A stretch of DNA of 64,000 nt from DAIOEK01 sp963828285 (GTDB lineage Bacteria > Chloroflexota > Anaerolineae > Anaerolineales > Anaerolineaceae), in contig CAWHEB010000002.1 of assembly GCA_963828285.1 (NCBI GenBank), positions 1,426,001-1,490,000 on the forward strand, written 5' to 3'. Shown piece by piece: positions 17,206-25,806 of the stretch. The notes beneath the pieces were generated by a model, which did no database searches, was not told the DNA's origin, and saw only the letters and a list, made by a program, of their open reading frames with translations. Each line of letters starts with the position of its first letter. The stretch's first letter is position 1. A program made the translations under genes and the position numbers.

Positions 17206-18093
17206 ATGGATAGTATTACAGCGACATTTGCCGTCAAAAAAGGTTTGGCGCAAATGCTTAAAGGCGGCGTGATCATGGATGTGGTCACCGTCGAACACGC
17301 CAAGATCGCTGAAGATGCCGGCGCCTGCGCTGTTATGGCATTGGAACGTGTTCCTGCAGATATCCGGGCGGATGGTGGTGTTGCCAGAATGAGTGATCCT
17401 GAATTGATCATCAAGATTAAACAAGCGGTTACCATACCGGTAATGGCAAAGTGCCGAATTGGACATTTTGTTGAAGCGCAGATATTAGAAGCAATCCATA
17501 TCGACTATATTGATGAATCTGAAGTACTTACACCTGCCGATGAAGCACACCACATTTACAAACACGATTTCAAAGTTCCTTTTGTCTGCGGTTGCCGTAA
17601 CCTGGGTGAAGCGCTTCGTAGAATAGGCGAGGGTGCTGCGATGATCCGGACCAAGGGTGAAGCCGGTACCGGCGATGTGGTCGAAGCGGTTCGTCACGCT
17701 CGTTCAGTTCTTGGAGAAATTCGTCGGCTTCAGAACATGCCAATTGAAGAAGTGATGGCATTCGCCAAAGAAATTGGCGCTCCCTACGAACTCGTTCTGG
17801 AAACCCGTGAACTTGGCAAATTACCGGTAGTCAATTTCGCCGCCGGTGGTATTGCCACTCCTGCAGATGCAGCGCTGATGATGCAATTGGGTGTGGATGG
17901 TGTATTTGTAGGTTCTGGCATCTTCAAGTCAGGTGATCCTTCAAAACGTGCCGCGGCAATCGTAAAAGCGACAACACATTTCAAAGACGCAAAGATTTTA
18001 GCTGAAGTTAGCCGTAACCTTGGAGAACCCATGGTAGGTCGACAGATCTCTGCGATTCCGGAAAATGAGCTTATCGCTACCAGAGGTTGGTAA
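17206..18093 (+). CDS. pdxS: Pyridoxal 5'-phosphate synthase, lyase subunit
   Basis: 295 residues, the normal length for PdxS. It condenses ribose 5-phosphate, glyceraldehyde 3-phosphate and ammonia to pyridoxal phosphate. The beta/alpha-barrel signatures are MLKGGVIMDVVTVEHAKIAE, VMALERVPADIRADGGVARM, the catalytic lysine in IPVMAKCRIGHF, and FAAGGIATPADAALMMQLG with GVFVGSGIFKS. The ribosome site GGAGG precedes the ATG. pdxT follows after eight bases, so the synthase complex is made from one operon. Confidence 0.98.
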   Translation: MDSITATFAVKKGLAQMLKGGVIMDVVTVEHAKIAEDAGACAVMALERVPADIRADGGVARMSDPELIIKIKQAVTIPVMAKCRIGHFVEAQILEAIHIDYIDESEVLTPADEAHHIYKHDFKVPFVCGCRNLGEALRRIGEGAAMIRTKGEAGTGDVVEAVRHARSVLGEIRRLQNMPIEEVMAFAKEIGAPYELVLETRELGKLPVVNFAAGGIATPADAALMMQLGVDGVFVGSGIFKSGDPSKRAAAIVKATTHFKDAKILAEVSRNLGEPMVGRQISAIPENELIATRGW

Positions 18094-18101
18094 TTCGCGA
18101 G

Positions 18102-18686
18102 ATGTCTCATCGCATAGGGGTACTTGCCTTACAGGGCGATTTTCGTGAACATCTGGTAATGCTTCAGAAGATCGGTGTTGATGCTTTTGAAATTCGTAAA
18201 GCTGATCAACTTGATAAGCTGAATGCGTTGATCATTCCCGGTGGAGAATCTACAACTATCGGGAAGTTGGCTGTGGATTTTGGCCTTATCGAACCATTAC
18301 GGGAATTTGGTAAGACTCAAGCCATTTGGGGTACCTGTGCTGGAGCGATTTTTCTCTCCCGGGATGCTAAACGAACGCAACCATTACTGAAATTAATGGA
18401 TATCACGGTTGAAAGGAACGCTTTTGGGAGTCAGATCGATAGTTTTGAGATCGACCTTCAAATTCCAGTGATTGCTCCGTTTGGAAAAAATGGGACCCCA
18501 TACCATGCTGTATTTATTCGCGCACCATTGATCGATCACGCGGGAATTGGTGTACAGATTCTCTCCAAGTTGGATAACGGGAAAATAGTAGCTGCCGTTC
18601 AAGGGAAGTTGCTGGCAACATCATTTCATCCCGAATTAACTGAAGATGATCGTTTTCATCGCTACTTTGTGGAGTTGGCCAAATAA
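18102..18686 (+). CDS. pdxT: Pyridoxal 5'-phosphate synthase, glutaminase subunit
   Basis: 194 residues of the class I glutamine amidotransferase PdxT, which feeds ammonia to PdxS. Seen are the N-terminal IGVLALQGDFREH, the oxyanion segment IPGGESTTIGKL, the nucleophile cysteine in IWGTCAGAIFLS, and the His-Glu pair in LATSFHPELTED. The start is placed at ATG 18102, because the protein then begins as usual for the family; an upstream TTG overlapping pdxS is unlikely. Confidence 0.97.
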   Translation: MSHRIGVLALQGDFREHLVMLQKIGVDAFEIRKADQLDKLNALIIPGGESTTIGKLAVDFGLIEPLREFGKTQAIWGTCAGAIFLSRDAKRTQPLLKLMDITVERNAFGSQIDSFEIDLQIPVIAPFGKNGTPYHAVFIRAPLIDHAGIGVQILSKLDNGKIVAAVQGKLLATSFHPELTEDDRFHRYFVELAK

Positions 18687-18706
18687 CCATACGTTCAGTA
18701 GATCTG

Positions 18707-19630
18707 ATGGATTTACCCGCACTTTATCGGCTTCGCGGACAGGTTCTCTCTTTTGATACGATCAACAACCTAACCCGTGGAAATCCATTGCAGGCGCGCG
18801 CCTTTTTAGATTATCTGGATCCTGCAAGGGGTATCTATACCGCGATTAATGATGCTTCTGGAGCCAATTTTTATGCAGGTCAGATCACTCATAACTTCAA
18901 TTCCAGATCTAGTAATTTATCTTTTGTAGCACCACCTCGTGCACTTAATTCACAGGATGTAACTAGCCTTGTGGACCACCTTGCTGAACAGGCGGGTGAA
19001 TGGGGGACATTTCACTTGCTTGCAGAAGTGGATGAACATTCACATGCTTTTGATATACTGCGAAAATGTGGATTCTCTGTGTATGCCTGGCAACGAATCT
19101 GGAAATATACTCCAACAATAGACGAAGAACCTTCGACTGAGTATTTAAATTTCACCTGGAAGAAGATTTCGTCCCAGGAACATGTAGCTATTCGCAGCCT
19201 GTGTCTGTCCCTTGTTCCAGCTTTCGTCCAACCCGTGGAAACCTTATTCGATAAACATATGGACGGACTGGTTTGCCATTATGATTGTAATATCAATGGT
19301 TATGCTGACATCATCACTGGCCGAGAAGGGGTTTGGGTGCAGCCCTACATTCATCCGGAAGCTGACCATGTTCCAGAGATGATAAATGAACTCCTCAGGA
19401 TGATTTATAAAAAAGGATTGGGACCAATCTTTCTGTGTGTTCGGTCATATCAAGCTTGGATAGAATCAGCATTGGAGTATTTGTCTGTCCTGGCAAGCCC
19501 CCGGCAGGCACTGCTCGTCAGACATCTGGCATTGATGCAAAAAGTGACCTCGCCGGTATCAGTAAATACATTCCAAAAAAACGGAGCCAAAGCGACAGTA
19601 GTACATGCAAAAAGGCAAAATCAGGTTTAA
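18707..19630 (+). CDS. Conserved hypothetical protein, GNAT-acetyltransferase-like
   Basis: 307 residues, cytoplasmic, no membrane segments. I recognise no certain family. The layout, with an N-terminal half ending in AFDILRKCGFSVYAWQRIW and a C-terminal half with PEADHVPEMINELLRMIYKK, resembles tandem GNAT folds, in which a late segment of the form L-x-x-x-G-F is common. No acetyl-CoA pyrophosphate loop (RxxGxG/A) is evident, so enzymatic activity is doubtful. It sits between pdxT and the R3H ATPase gene in a closely packed plus-strand cluster. Confidence 0.5.
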   Translation: MDLPALYRLRGQVLSFDTINNLTRGNPLQARAFLDYLDPARGIYTAINDASGANFYAGQITHNFNSRSSNLSFVAPPRALNSQDVTSLVDHLAEQAGEWGTFHLLAEVDEHSHAFDILRKCGFSVYAWQRIWKYTPTIDEEPSTEYLNFTWKKISSQEHVAIRSLCLSLVPAFVQPVETLFDKHMDGLVCHYDCNINGYADIITGREGVWVQPYIHPEADHVPEMINELLRMIYKKGLGPIFLCVRSYQAWIESALEYLSVLASPRQALLVRHLALMQKVTSPVSVNTFQKNGAKATVVHAKRQNQV

Positions 19631-19637
19631 TTAAAAG

Positions 19638-21272
19638 ATGACACAATTAAGAATTACTGATGACTTAAATATATTATTAGGAGTACTTCCTCCCAGGATT
19701 GCCGACGCTGTCGTCCGCGCGGATAACAGCGATCAGTTGATCGAGGTAATCCTGGATCTTGGGCGAAAGCCGACTGCCCGATTCGTCAGCAACGAAATGA
19801 ACTTGCTTGAGGAGGAAATTACTCATCAGGATATCGAATTCGTTACAGGTCGAATTGGCGAGTTCGATGCGGATAATCGCGCTGGACTGGAACGAACACT
19901 ACATCGAATTTCTGCATTGCGAAACCGTAGAGGTCATTTTGTCGGTCTCACTTGTCGAGTCGGCAGAGCTGTTTATGGCACGATCGATATTATTCAAGAC
20001 TTGATCGAGAGCGGAAAATCCATTTTGCTTCTAGGCCGGCCTGGTATTGGAAAAACAACCATGCTCAGGGAAGCTGCCAGAATGATGGCGGAAAAAAGCA
20101 GAGTGATCATCGTAGATACCTCCAACGAAATTGGTGGAGATGGCGATGTACCCCATCCCGCCGTTGGTCTTGCCAGACGTATGCAGGTTGCAACCCCCTC
20201 GCTTCAGCATGAAGTGATGATTGAAGCTGTGGAAAATCACAATCCTGAAGTGATCGTAATTGATGAAATCGGGCGCGAATTGGAAGCAGCGGCTGCAAGA
20301 ACTATCGCGGAACGCGGTGTTCAGCTTATTGGTACTGCCCATGGGCGTACCCTTGAAAATCTGCTGATCAATCCAACTCTCTCCGATCTGATCGGAGGTA
20401 TTGAGTCGGTCACATTGTCAGATGAAGAAGCCCGGCGTCGTGGGACTCAAAAAACGGTTCTGGAAAGACGTTCTCCGCCCACCTTTGATGTTTTGGTCGA
20501 GATTCTCGACCGAGATCGCGTCGCGGTTCACGCTGACGTAAGCGCTTCTGTGGATTCTTTGGTCCGTGGTTATCCATTACCTCCAGAAATTCGTTACCGG
20601 GATGAAGATGGTGATATCAAAAAGGAAAAGGCAGCTCCGCCTCCTCAACCTGTTGCCCGGCAGTCCTACCAACGTAATGATTCTCAGGCCACATTCCAGG
20701 GGAATCAGGGTTATAGGCGACAGCAAGTGCAAGCACCATCCACTATGGAGACTATGGATGAGTATTCTGAACCACGCGAATCATTAAACTTAAGTGCCAA
20801 TGGAAACAAATCCGTCAGGATCTATCCCTATGGGGTGGCAAAAAATCGTCTTCAGCAAGCCGCCAAACATCTTGGATTACCGGTCATAGTGGTCCGTGAA
20901 GTGGATGATGCCCAGGCTGTCATCACCCTGAGGTCATATTATCGATCCAGACAAGCCACGATCGTCAATGCCGAAGAACGCGGAAAACCAATTTACGTAT
21001 TACGCGCAAACACTGTCAGTCAGATCGAACAATTCCTGGCAGATATTTTCAACCTCGCAGAAAATCCATCTTTGAACCAAAATATGGAAGGGGCGATCCA
21101 ACAAGCCCAGGCAGCCATCGATGCTGTTCTGAACGGTGAACGATTTGTGGATCTTCCACCTGCAGCTGCCACTGTCCGAAGATTACAGCATGAATTGGCT
21201 CGACAATCCCAATTGATCTCACAATCATACGGAAAAGAACCCTATCGCCGTGTTAGGATCTTCCGCGAATGA
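19638..21272 (+). CDS. R3H-domain AAA ATPase (SpoIIIAA/Ycf45-like)
   Basis: 544 residues. The P-loop LLLGRPGIGKTTMLREAAR (about residues 135-153), the Walker B segment VIVIDEIGRELEA, and the sensor IGTAHGRTLENL define the SpoIIIAA-like ATPase domain. After a proline/glutamine-rich linker (about 335-385) the C-terminus holds a KH/Jag-like stretch and an R3H motif ending in GKEPYRRVRIFRE, which binds single-stranded nucleic acid. Homologues include the chloroplast/cyanobacterial Ycf45 family; the cellular role is not established. The stop overlaps the tmk start (ATGA). Confidence 0.9.
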   Translation: MTQLRITDDLNILLGVLPPRIADAVVRADNSDQLIEVILDLGRKPTARFVSNEMNLLEEEITHQDIEFVTGRIGEFDADNRAGLERTLHRISALRNRRGHFVGLTCRVGRAVYGTIDIIQDLIESGKSILLLGRPGIGKTTMLREAARMMAEKSRVIIVDTSNEIGGDGDVPHPAVGLARRMQVATPSLQHEVMIEAVENHNPEVIVIDEIGRELEAAAARTIAERGVQLIGTAHGRTLENLLINPTLSDLIGGIESVTLSDEEARRRGTQKTVLERRSPPTFDVLVEILDRDRVAVHADVSASVDSLVRGYPLPPEIRYRDEDGDIKKEKAAPPPQPVARQSYQRNDSQATFQGNQGYRRQQVQAPSTMETMDEYSEPRESLNLSANGNKSVRIYPYGVAKNRLQQAAKHLGLPVIVVREVDDAQAVITLRSYYRSRQATIVNAEERGKPIYVLRANTVSQIEQFLADIFNLAENPSLNQNMEGAIQQAQAAIDAVLNGERFVDLPPAAATVRRLQHELARQSQLISQSYGKEPYRRVRIFRE

Positions 21273-21916
21273 GTAAGGGTGTGTTCATCACACTGGAAGG
21301 TCCGGATGGATGCGGAAAGACCTGCCAGATTCCCGGTCTGGTTTCCTTCCTTCAGGAAAACGCATATGACGTTGTAGCCACACGTGAACCTGGCGGAACG
21401 ATTATTAGTGAACAAATTCGTGAAGTGATTATGGCCATGTCAAACCAGGGCATGCATCCGCGGACTGAGATCCTCTTATTTCAAGCCGCGCGAGCTCAAC
21501 ATGTGGAACAATTGATTCGTCCTTCCCTTGAAGCCGGAAAAATTGTCATCTGCGACCGTTATGCAGATTCCACGCTGGCTTATCAGGGTTACGGTCATCA
21601 GACAAATATGGAAGATTTACGGCTTCTAGTGGATTTTGCCACAGCCAAACTTAAACCTGATCTTACTCTTTACCTCGACCTGGATGTAGAAGATGGGTTA
21701 AAAAGAAGGCTGGTTGGCGGAGGCGAATGGAACCGGATGGATAATTATGATCTGGAATTTCACCAGCGGGTAAGGGTTGGCTATCATAAACTGATCGCTC
21801 AAGATCCTGATAGATGGGTGACCTTGGATGCTCATCAATCCATAGACGAATTACAAATCCAGATTCGAAAAATTGTATTAGACTTCTTACACAGCTCCAC
21901 GGCAAAGAAAGGATAA
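21269..21916 (+). CDS. tmk: Thymidylate kinase
   Basis: 215 residues. It phosphorylates dTMP to dTDP. The P-loop is ITLEGPDGCGKTCQI (residues 7-21; the usual S and T of GSGKTTQ are both cysteines here). TREPGGTIISEQIRE is the family signature, and DRYADSTLAYQGYG carries the DR(Y/F) motif of the substrate site. The start overlaps the upstream ATPase gene by four bases, and the downstream lipoprotein gene begins after one base, so all three are probably co-translated. Confidence 0.96.
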   Translation: MSKGVFITLEGPDGCGKTCQIPGLVSFLQENAYDVVATREPGGTIISEQIREVIMAMSNQGMHPRTEILLFQAARAQHVEQLIRPSLEAGKIVICDRYADSTLAYQGYGHQTNMEDLRLLVDFATAKLKPDLTLYLDLDVEDGLKRRLVGGGEWNRMDNYDLEFHQRVRVGYHKLIAQDPDRWVTLDAHQSIDELQIQIRKIVLDFLHSSTAKKG

Positions 21917-21917
21917 G

Positions 21918-23188
21918 ATGAAATTAACCCCTGTTGTTTTACTGGTAATTCTGGGGATGTTGCTGGCAGCTTGCGCACCTGCTACAACAATGCCATTGGT
22001 AACCCCTCTTCCCGATTCGCCAACAGTACCGAATCCAGTTGATGGAACACCACCACCAACATCTCCTCAGGCGTCTGCTCCTGCTTGTACTCCCGGCACT
22101 GCTTTATTCCCTCCACCGGATGCGGAAACAGCGGCTGTGATTGCTGCCATTCCGCCGGTTACCGATCAGGATCACATGCGAGGCAACCCGGAAGCAAAGA
22201 TCACTATTATGGAATACAGCGACTTCATGTGACCGTACTGCGGCCAGCTTGCTCCCGTGTTGGAGCAACTCCTTGAAGCACATCCTAATGATTTCCGTTT
22301 AGTCTTTCGCCATTTCCCTCTTCCCAACCATCCTCTTTCAATGTTAGGGACACAGGCTGCTGAAGCCGCAAACCTTCAGGGGAAATTCTGGGAGATGACT
22401 GAACATATATTACAAAAACAATCTGAGTGGACAAGTATGGATCTGGCTGGTTTTGAAAGCTACCTGATCAAGACAGCCACAGATCTCGGTTTGGATTCTA
22501 GCAAAATTTTACTACTGACCTAAAGAGTGATGCCATAGTGTCTTTGTCCACATCGTACCTGGAAGCAGCGGGAAAAGCGGGAATTTCATACACTCCATTT
22601 GTAACGATTAATGGAAATATTCCTGAAAATCCAGTCAATCCGCAGTATATGGAATTGATGATCCGGTTGCTTATGCTCGAAGACACCCAATACAAGTCTT
22701 GTCCCCCTCAGGTTATTCAATCCGGAACCACATATCAAGCAACCATTGAAACTGATAAAGGCAATATCGTGGTGGAACTATATCCTGATAAAGCTTCCTT
22801 GTCGGTGAATAGTTTTGTATTTCTCGCAAAAGATGGCTGGTATGATAACACCAGTTTCTTTGAAATCGTCAGAGATACTGCAAACGATGGTTTACAAGTA
22901 GCGCTAGCGGGTGATCATAGTGAATCTGGTTATGGTTCAGCTGGATACCGCATAGGGGTTGAAAATACTACAGCCAAATTTGATAAAAAGGGATTGCTGG
23001 GTCTTGTGAATGGCAGTCAGTTCTTTATCACTTATGGAGCTCAAAACAAACTTGACGGTAAATTTACTGTGATCGGAGAAGTAGTTGAAGGAATGGACAT
23101 CGTTGAAGGTTTTCCGTTAACAACCGATGCAAGCGGGAATCCCGTGAAAGGTGTTCTCATTAAAACGGTTACCATTACCGAAAAATAA
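21918..23188 (+). CDS. Lipoprotein with DsbA-like thioredoxin and cyclophilin domains, putative selenoprotein (one frameshift)
   Basis: Three pieces form one protein of 423 residues if TGA 22230-22232 is read as an amino acid and one base is restored at 22503-22510. The signal ends in the lipobox LLAAC (Cys19), so it is an extracytoplasmic lipoprotein. A Pro/Thr-rich linker follows. The DsbA-like domain starts at AKITIMEYSDFM, and in place of the first catalytic cysteine of CPYC stands TGA (residue 105), giving U-PYCGQLAPVLEQ. The cis-proline loop ISYTPFVTING is intact. From about residue 275 a cyclophilin domain follows (NIVVELYPDKA, NGSQFFIT, GKFTVIGEVVEGMDIVE). It likely acts as a thiol oxidoreductase and prolyl isomerase in envelope folding. 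Confidence 0.75.
22230..22268 (+). promoter_or_regulatory. Putative bacterial SECIS element after in-frame TGA
   Basis: TGA at 22230-22232 replaces a CxxC cysteine. Twenty-three bases later comes the apical loop CGTGTT (22256-22261) of a perfect 7-bp stem, TTGCTCC (22249-22255) with 22262-22268. The loop has a G in its second position. Spacing and loop agree with the published consensus for bacterial SECIS elements (loop 16-37 bases after UGA, G among the first two loop bases). Confidence 0.6.
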
Positions 23189-24396
23189 TGTCAGCTGAAC
23201 TATCACGTCCCCATAAGCCAAGTATCTTCATTTTTGCCGTTTGCGGTTTGATGATCCTGAGTTTATGGGGATTTGTTTTAACCACAATAATTCTAGGTTT
23301 AATTACCTTTTCCGCACCAATAACTGAAGGATTCACCCCCCCTATGTATTTTTCGCTGTCTGGGGTGATATTTTTCGTTTCTTTACTTTTGATTCCATCT
23401 TGTTACTTAGCTTTCCGGCGAATGATCAACCATCCAGTACCAGATTCGCATTTCAACTCTTCAATTTCGTTGATGATCGGCTCAGTAGGTATATGGATGA
23501 TTATTCTTGGGTTGGCGAAGTTGATTGAGAATAATCAAACAGCTATCACCCTGGTTATGCCGATACTTCACATTTTGGGATTTGGCATCCCGATATACTT
23601 TATCCTATCACTTGTTCTGCGGAATTCTCCACCAACAAATCCACAAAGACCCTGGTTTGTTTTTAATTACGCAACCATAGGGGGTACCTTTTTAAGTTTG
23701 ATTGCTGAAGCCTTGATTGGATTGATTGCAATATTGGGAGTTACTTTTCTATTTATGTCCAATTATGGATTTTTTGAGAACTTTTTGCCGCAATTTGGAA
23801 GTACATCCGATTTGAATCCGGAAAAGATTCAAAAGATCGCGGAATTATTATTCTCGAAGCCACAGGCAATTTTGGTATTAATGCTAATGTTGAGTGGAGC
23901 AACACCGATCATTGAAGAAACGTTAAAACCGCTCGGTTTATTTGCCATGCGTAAGAACCCCCTCACACCTGCGGATGGATTCAAGTATGGCGCCGTTAGT
24001 GGAGCTGGATTTGGTCTTCTGGAAAGCCTTTTTAGCTCTATCCAGGTTACTGGGTCAGAGTGGGTTCAATTGGCAGTGATCCGTATCGGATCTGATAGCA
24101 TGCATATCCTCGCATCAGGTTTGGTGGGATGGGGAATTGTGAGTCTTTTTTGGTATAAAGGTTGGAAAAGGTTTATTGTGAATTTTCTCATAGCTGCTGG
24201 TCTCCATGGACTATGGAATAGTCTGGCGATCTTGATTGGGGTCAATCAAGCATTTCCTGAAATACCTCTGCCCGGATTAGCATGGGCGTTTCCTATTGCA
24301 CCTTATATTCTGCTTTTAATTTCCATTGTGAGCTTGATTAGCCTTTGGTTCTTAAACCGACGCTTTTTCATGCCTTTACGAGCAGAATCGGTCTGA
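23188..24396 (+). CDS. PrsW-family intramembrane metalloprotease-like protein
   Basis: 402 residues with about nine to ten hydrophobic segments. The PrsW family signatures are present: the acidic pair and lysine in PIIEETLKPLGLF (about residues 246-258), the glutamate in AGFGLLESLFSS, and two histidines in membrane context (DSMHILASG, AAGLHGLWNS). PrsW cleaves anti-sigma factors in Bacillus; here no anti-sigma gene is adjacent and the substrate is unknown. The ATG overlaps the stop codon of the lipoprotein gene by one base (TAATG). Confidence 0.8.
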   Translation: MSAELSRPHKPSIFIFAVCGLMILSLWGFVLTTIILGLITFSAPITEGFTPPMYFSLSGVIFFVSLLLIPSCYLAFRRMINHPVPDSHFNSSISLMIGSVGIWMIILGLAKLIENNQTAITLVMPILHILGFGIPIYFILSLVLRNSPPTNPQRPWFVFNYATIGGTFLSLIAEALIGLIAILGVTFLFMSNYGFFENFLPQFGSTSDLNPEKIQKIAELLFSKPQAILVLMLMLSGATPIIEETLKPLGLFAMRKNPLTPADGFKYGAVSGAGFGLLESLFSSIQVTGSEWVQLAVIRIGSDSMHILASGLVGWGIVSLFWYKGWKRFIVNFLIAAGLHGLWNSLAILIGVNQAFPEIPLPGLAWAFPIAPYILLLISIVSLISLWFLNRRFFMPLRAESV

Positions 24397-24445
24397 TTGG
24401 AATCATGCTATAATCCCCCGCTAACTAAAGACAAAGGGAATACTA

Positions 24446-25114
24446 ATGGAACTTATTAAATTCTTGATCGATTTTGTATTACATCTGGACGTTCACCTGG
24501 CTGAGATTATTGCCCAGGCAGGTGGATGGACCTACGCGATTCTTTTTGCTGTCATCTTTATGGAAACCGGATTGGTGGTGACCCCATTCTTACCGGGTGA
24601 TTCCCTTCTTTTTGCAGCAGGCTCTCTGGCTGCATTGGATGGCAGTCCTTTGAATGTGGTTCTACTCTGGGCTATTTTAGCTGTGGCTGCAATCGTTGGA
24701 GATACTGTAAACTATGAGATCGGCAAATTCATAGGTCCAAAGGCTTTTTCTGGAAGCTCTCGCTTCTTAAAAAAGGAATATCTCGACAGAACGCATGCTT
24801 TTTATGAAAAACATGGCGGAATAACCATATTCCTGGCAAGGTTCATCCCAATCATTCGGACTTTTGCTCCATTTGTTGCTGGGATTGGGAAAATGTCCTA
24901 TAGATATTTCATCAGTTATAACTTCTTTGGTGGTCTGGTTTGGACTGCTTTGTTCACCTTCGGGGGATACTTTTTCGGTAATCTGCCATTTGTAAAAGAA
25001 AATTTCTCAATTGTCATCATCGCGATCATCATAATTTCTGCTCTACCGGCTATCTATGAGGTGATCAAGGCTCGACAGACTTCGCCCAAAAAACTCGAAG
25101 ATGCAAAAGAGTAA
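24446..25114 (+). CDS. DedA-family membrane protein
   Basis: 222 residues. Family markers are METGLVVTPFLPGDSLLFAA near the N-terminus, the glycine-rich VGDTVNYEIGKFIG, FYEKHGGITIFLARFIPIIR with the arginine pair, and FVAGIGKMSYRYF. DedA proteins are implicated in lipid (undecaprenyl-phosphate or phospholipid) flipping and membrane homeostasis. The acyltransferase gene follows after eight bases, consistent with a lipid role. A TATAAT box at 24409-24414 lies upstream, so the pair may have its own promoter. Confidence 0.93.
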   Translation: MELIKFLIDFVLHLDVHLAEIIAQAGGWTYAILFAVIFMETGLVVTPFLPGDSLLFAAGSLAALDGSPLNVVLLWAILAVAAIVGDTVNYEIGKFIGPKAFSGSSRFLKKEYLDRTHAFYEKHGGITIFLARFIPIIRTFAPFVAGIGKMSYRYFISYNFFGGLVWTALFTFGGYFFGNLPFVKENFSIVIIAIIIISALPAIYEVIKARQTSPKKLEDAKE

Positions 25115-25122
25115 GGCCACGT

Positions 25123-25806
25123 ATGGCATTGATCAACCGTTATAATCTGCGTAATATCTCGAGATGGTTATATAAAGCTTTGTTCGATGTGACCGTGGAA
25201 GGACAGGAAAACATTCCGTTGACCGGTGGATGTATCCTGGCTACAAACCATATGAGCAGATTGGACACACCGTTGCTTTTGAACATCATACCCCGCGATG
25301 ACCTTGCTGCGCTGGTGACTGATAAATACAGGTTCAATCCACTCTTTGCGTTGTTTGTAATCACAACCGGTTCGGTCTGGATCAATCGGGAAATAGCAGA
25401 TTTCCCGGCTATACGTGCTGGTTTGGCGATTATCCGCAAGGGGGGTATCTTGGGGATCGCACCCGAAGGTACTCGTAGTAAAAGATCGCAGCTGCTTGAA
25501 GCGAAGAACGGTACTGCCATGATTGCCGAAAAAGCAAATGTTCCGGTGATCACTGTAAGCATTTATGGAATTGAAACAGCAATGTCTGATCTATTGCATT
25601 TCCGTAAAACGAAGATCTATGCGATATTTGGCAAACCTTTTCAATTACCTCCAGTTGGTAGGGATAATCGCGAATCGGATCTGACAAGAAATACCGAAGA
25701 GATCATGTGCCGAATTGCAGCGAATCTTCCTGAGAAGTATCGCGGTTTTTATCGAGATCATAGCCGCACGCAGGAATTATTAAAATATCCAGATAGTAAG
25801 ATCTAA
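25123..25806 (+). CDS. plsC: 1-acyl-sn-glycerol-3-phosphate acyltransferase-like protein
   Basis: 227 residues. The acyltransferase motif I is NHMSRLD (H-x4-D, about residues 42-48), and motif III is APEGTRSKRS (about 112-121). PlsC acylates lysophosphatidic acid to phosphatidic acid at the membrane. It lies directly after DedA. The last four bases overlap the convergent beta-propeller gene. Related glycerophospholipid acyltransferases share these motifs, so the exact acceptor is inferred. Confidence 0.88.
   Translation: MALINRYNLRNISRWLYKALFDVTVEGQENIPLTGGCILATNHMSRLDTPLLLNIIPRDDLAALVTDKYRFNPLFALFVITTGSVWINREIADFPAIRAGLAIIRKGGILGIAPEGTRSKRSQLLEAKNGTAMIAEKANVPVITVSIYGIETAMSDLLHFRKTKIYAIFGKPFQLPPVGRDNRESDLTRNTEEIMCRIAANLPEKYRGFYRDHSRTQELLKYPDSKI

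Noticed and set aside
22503..22525. Programmed -1 frameshift in the DsbA-cyclophilin gene
   Set aside because: The A4T4 run does not form a canonical X-XXY-YYZ slippery site in the zero frame, and similar single-base breaks occur in many genes of the window, so an error is more likely.
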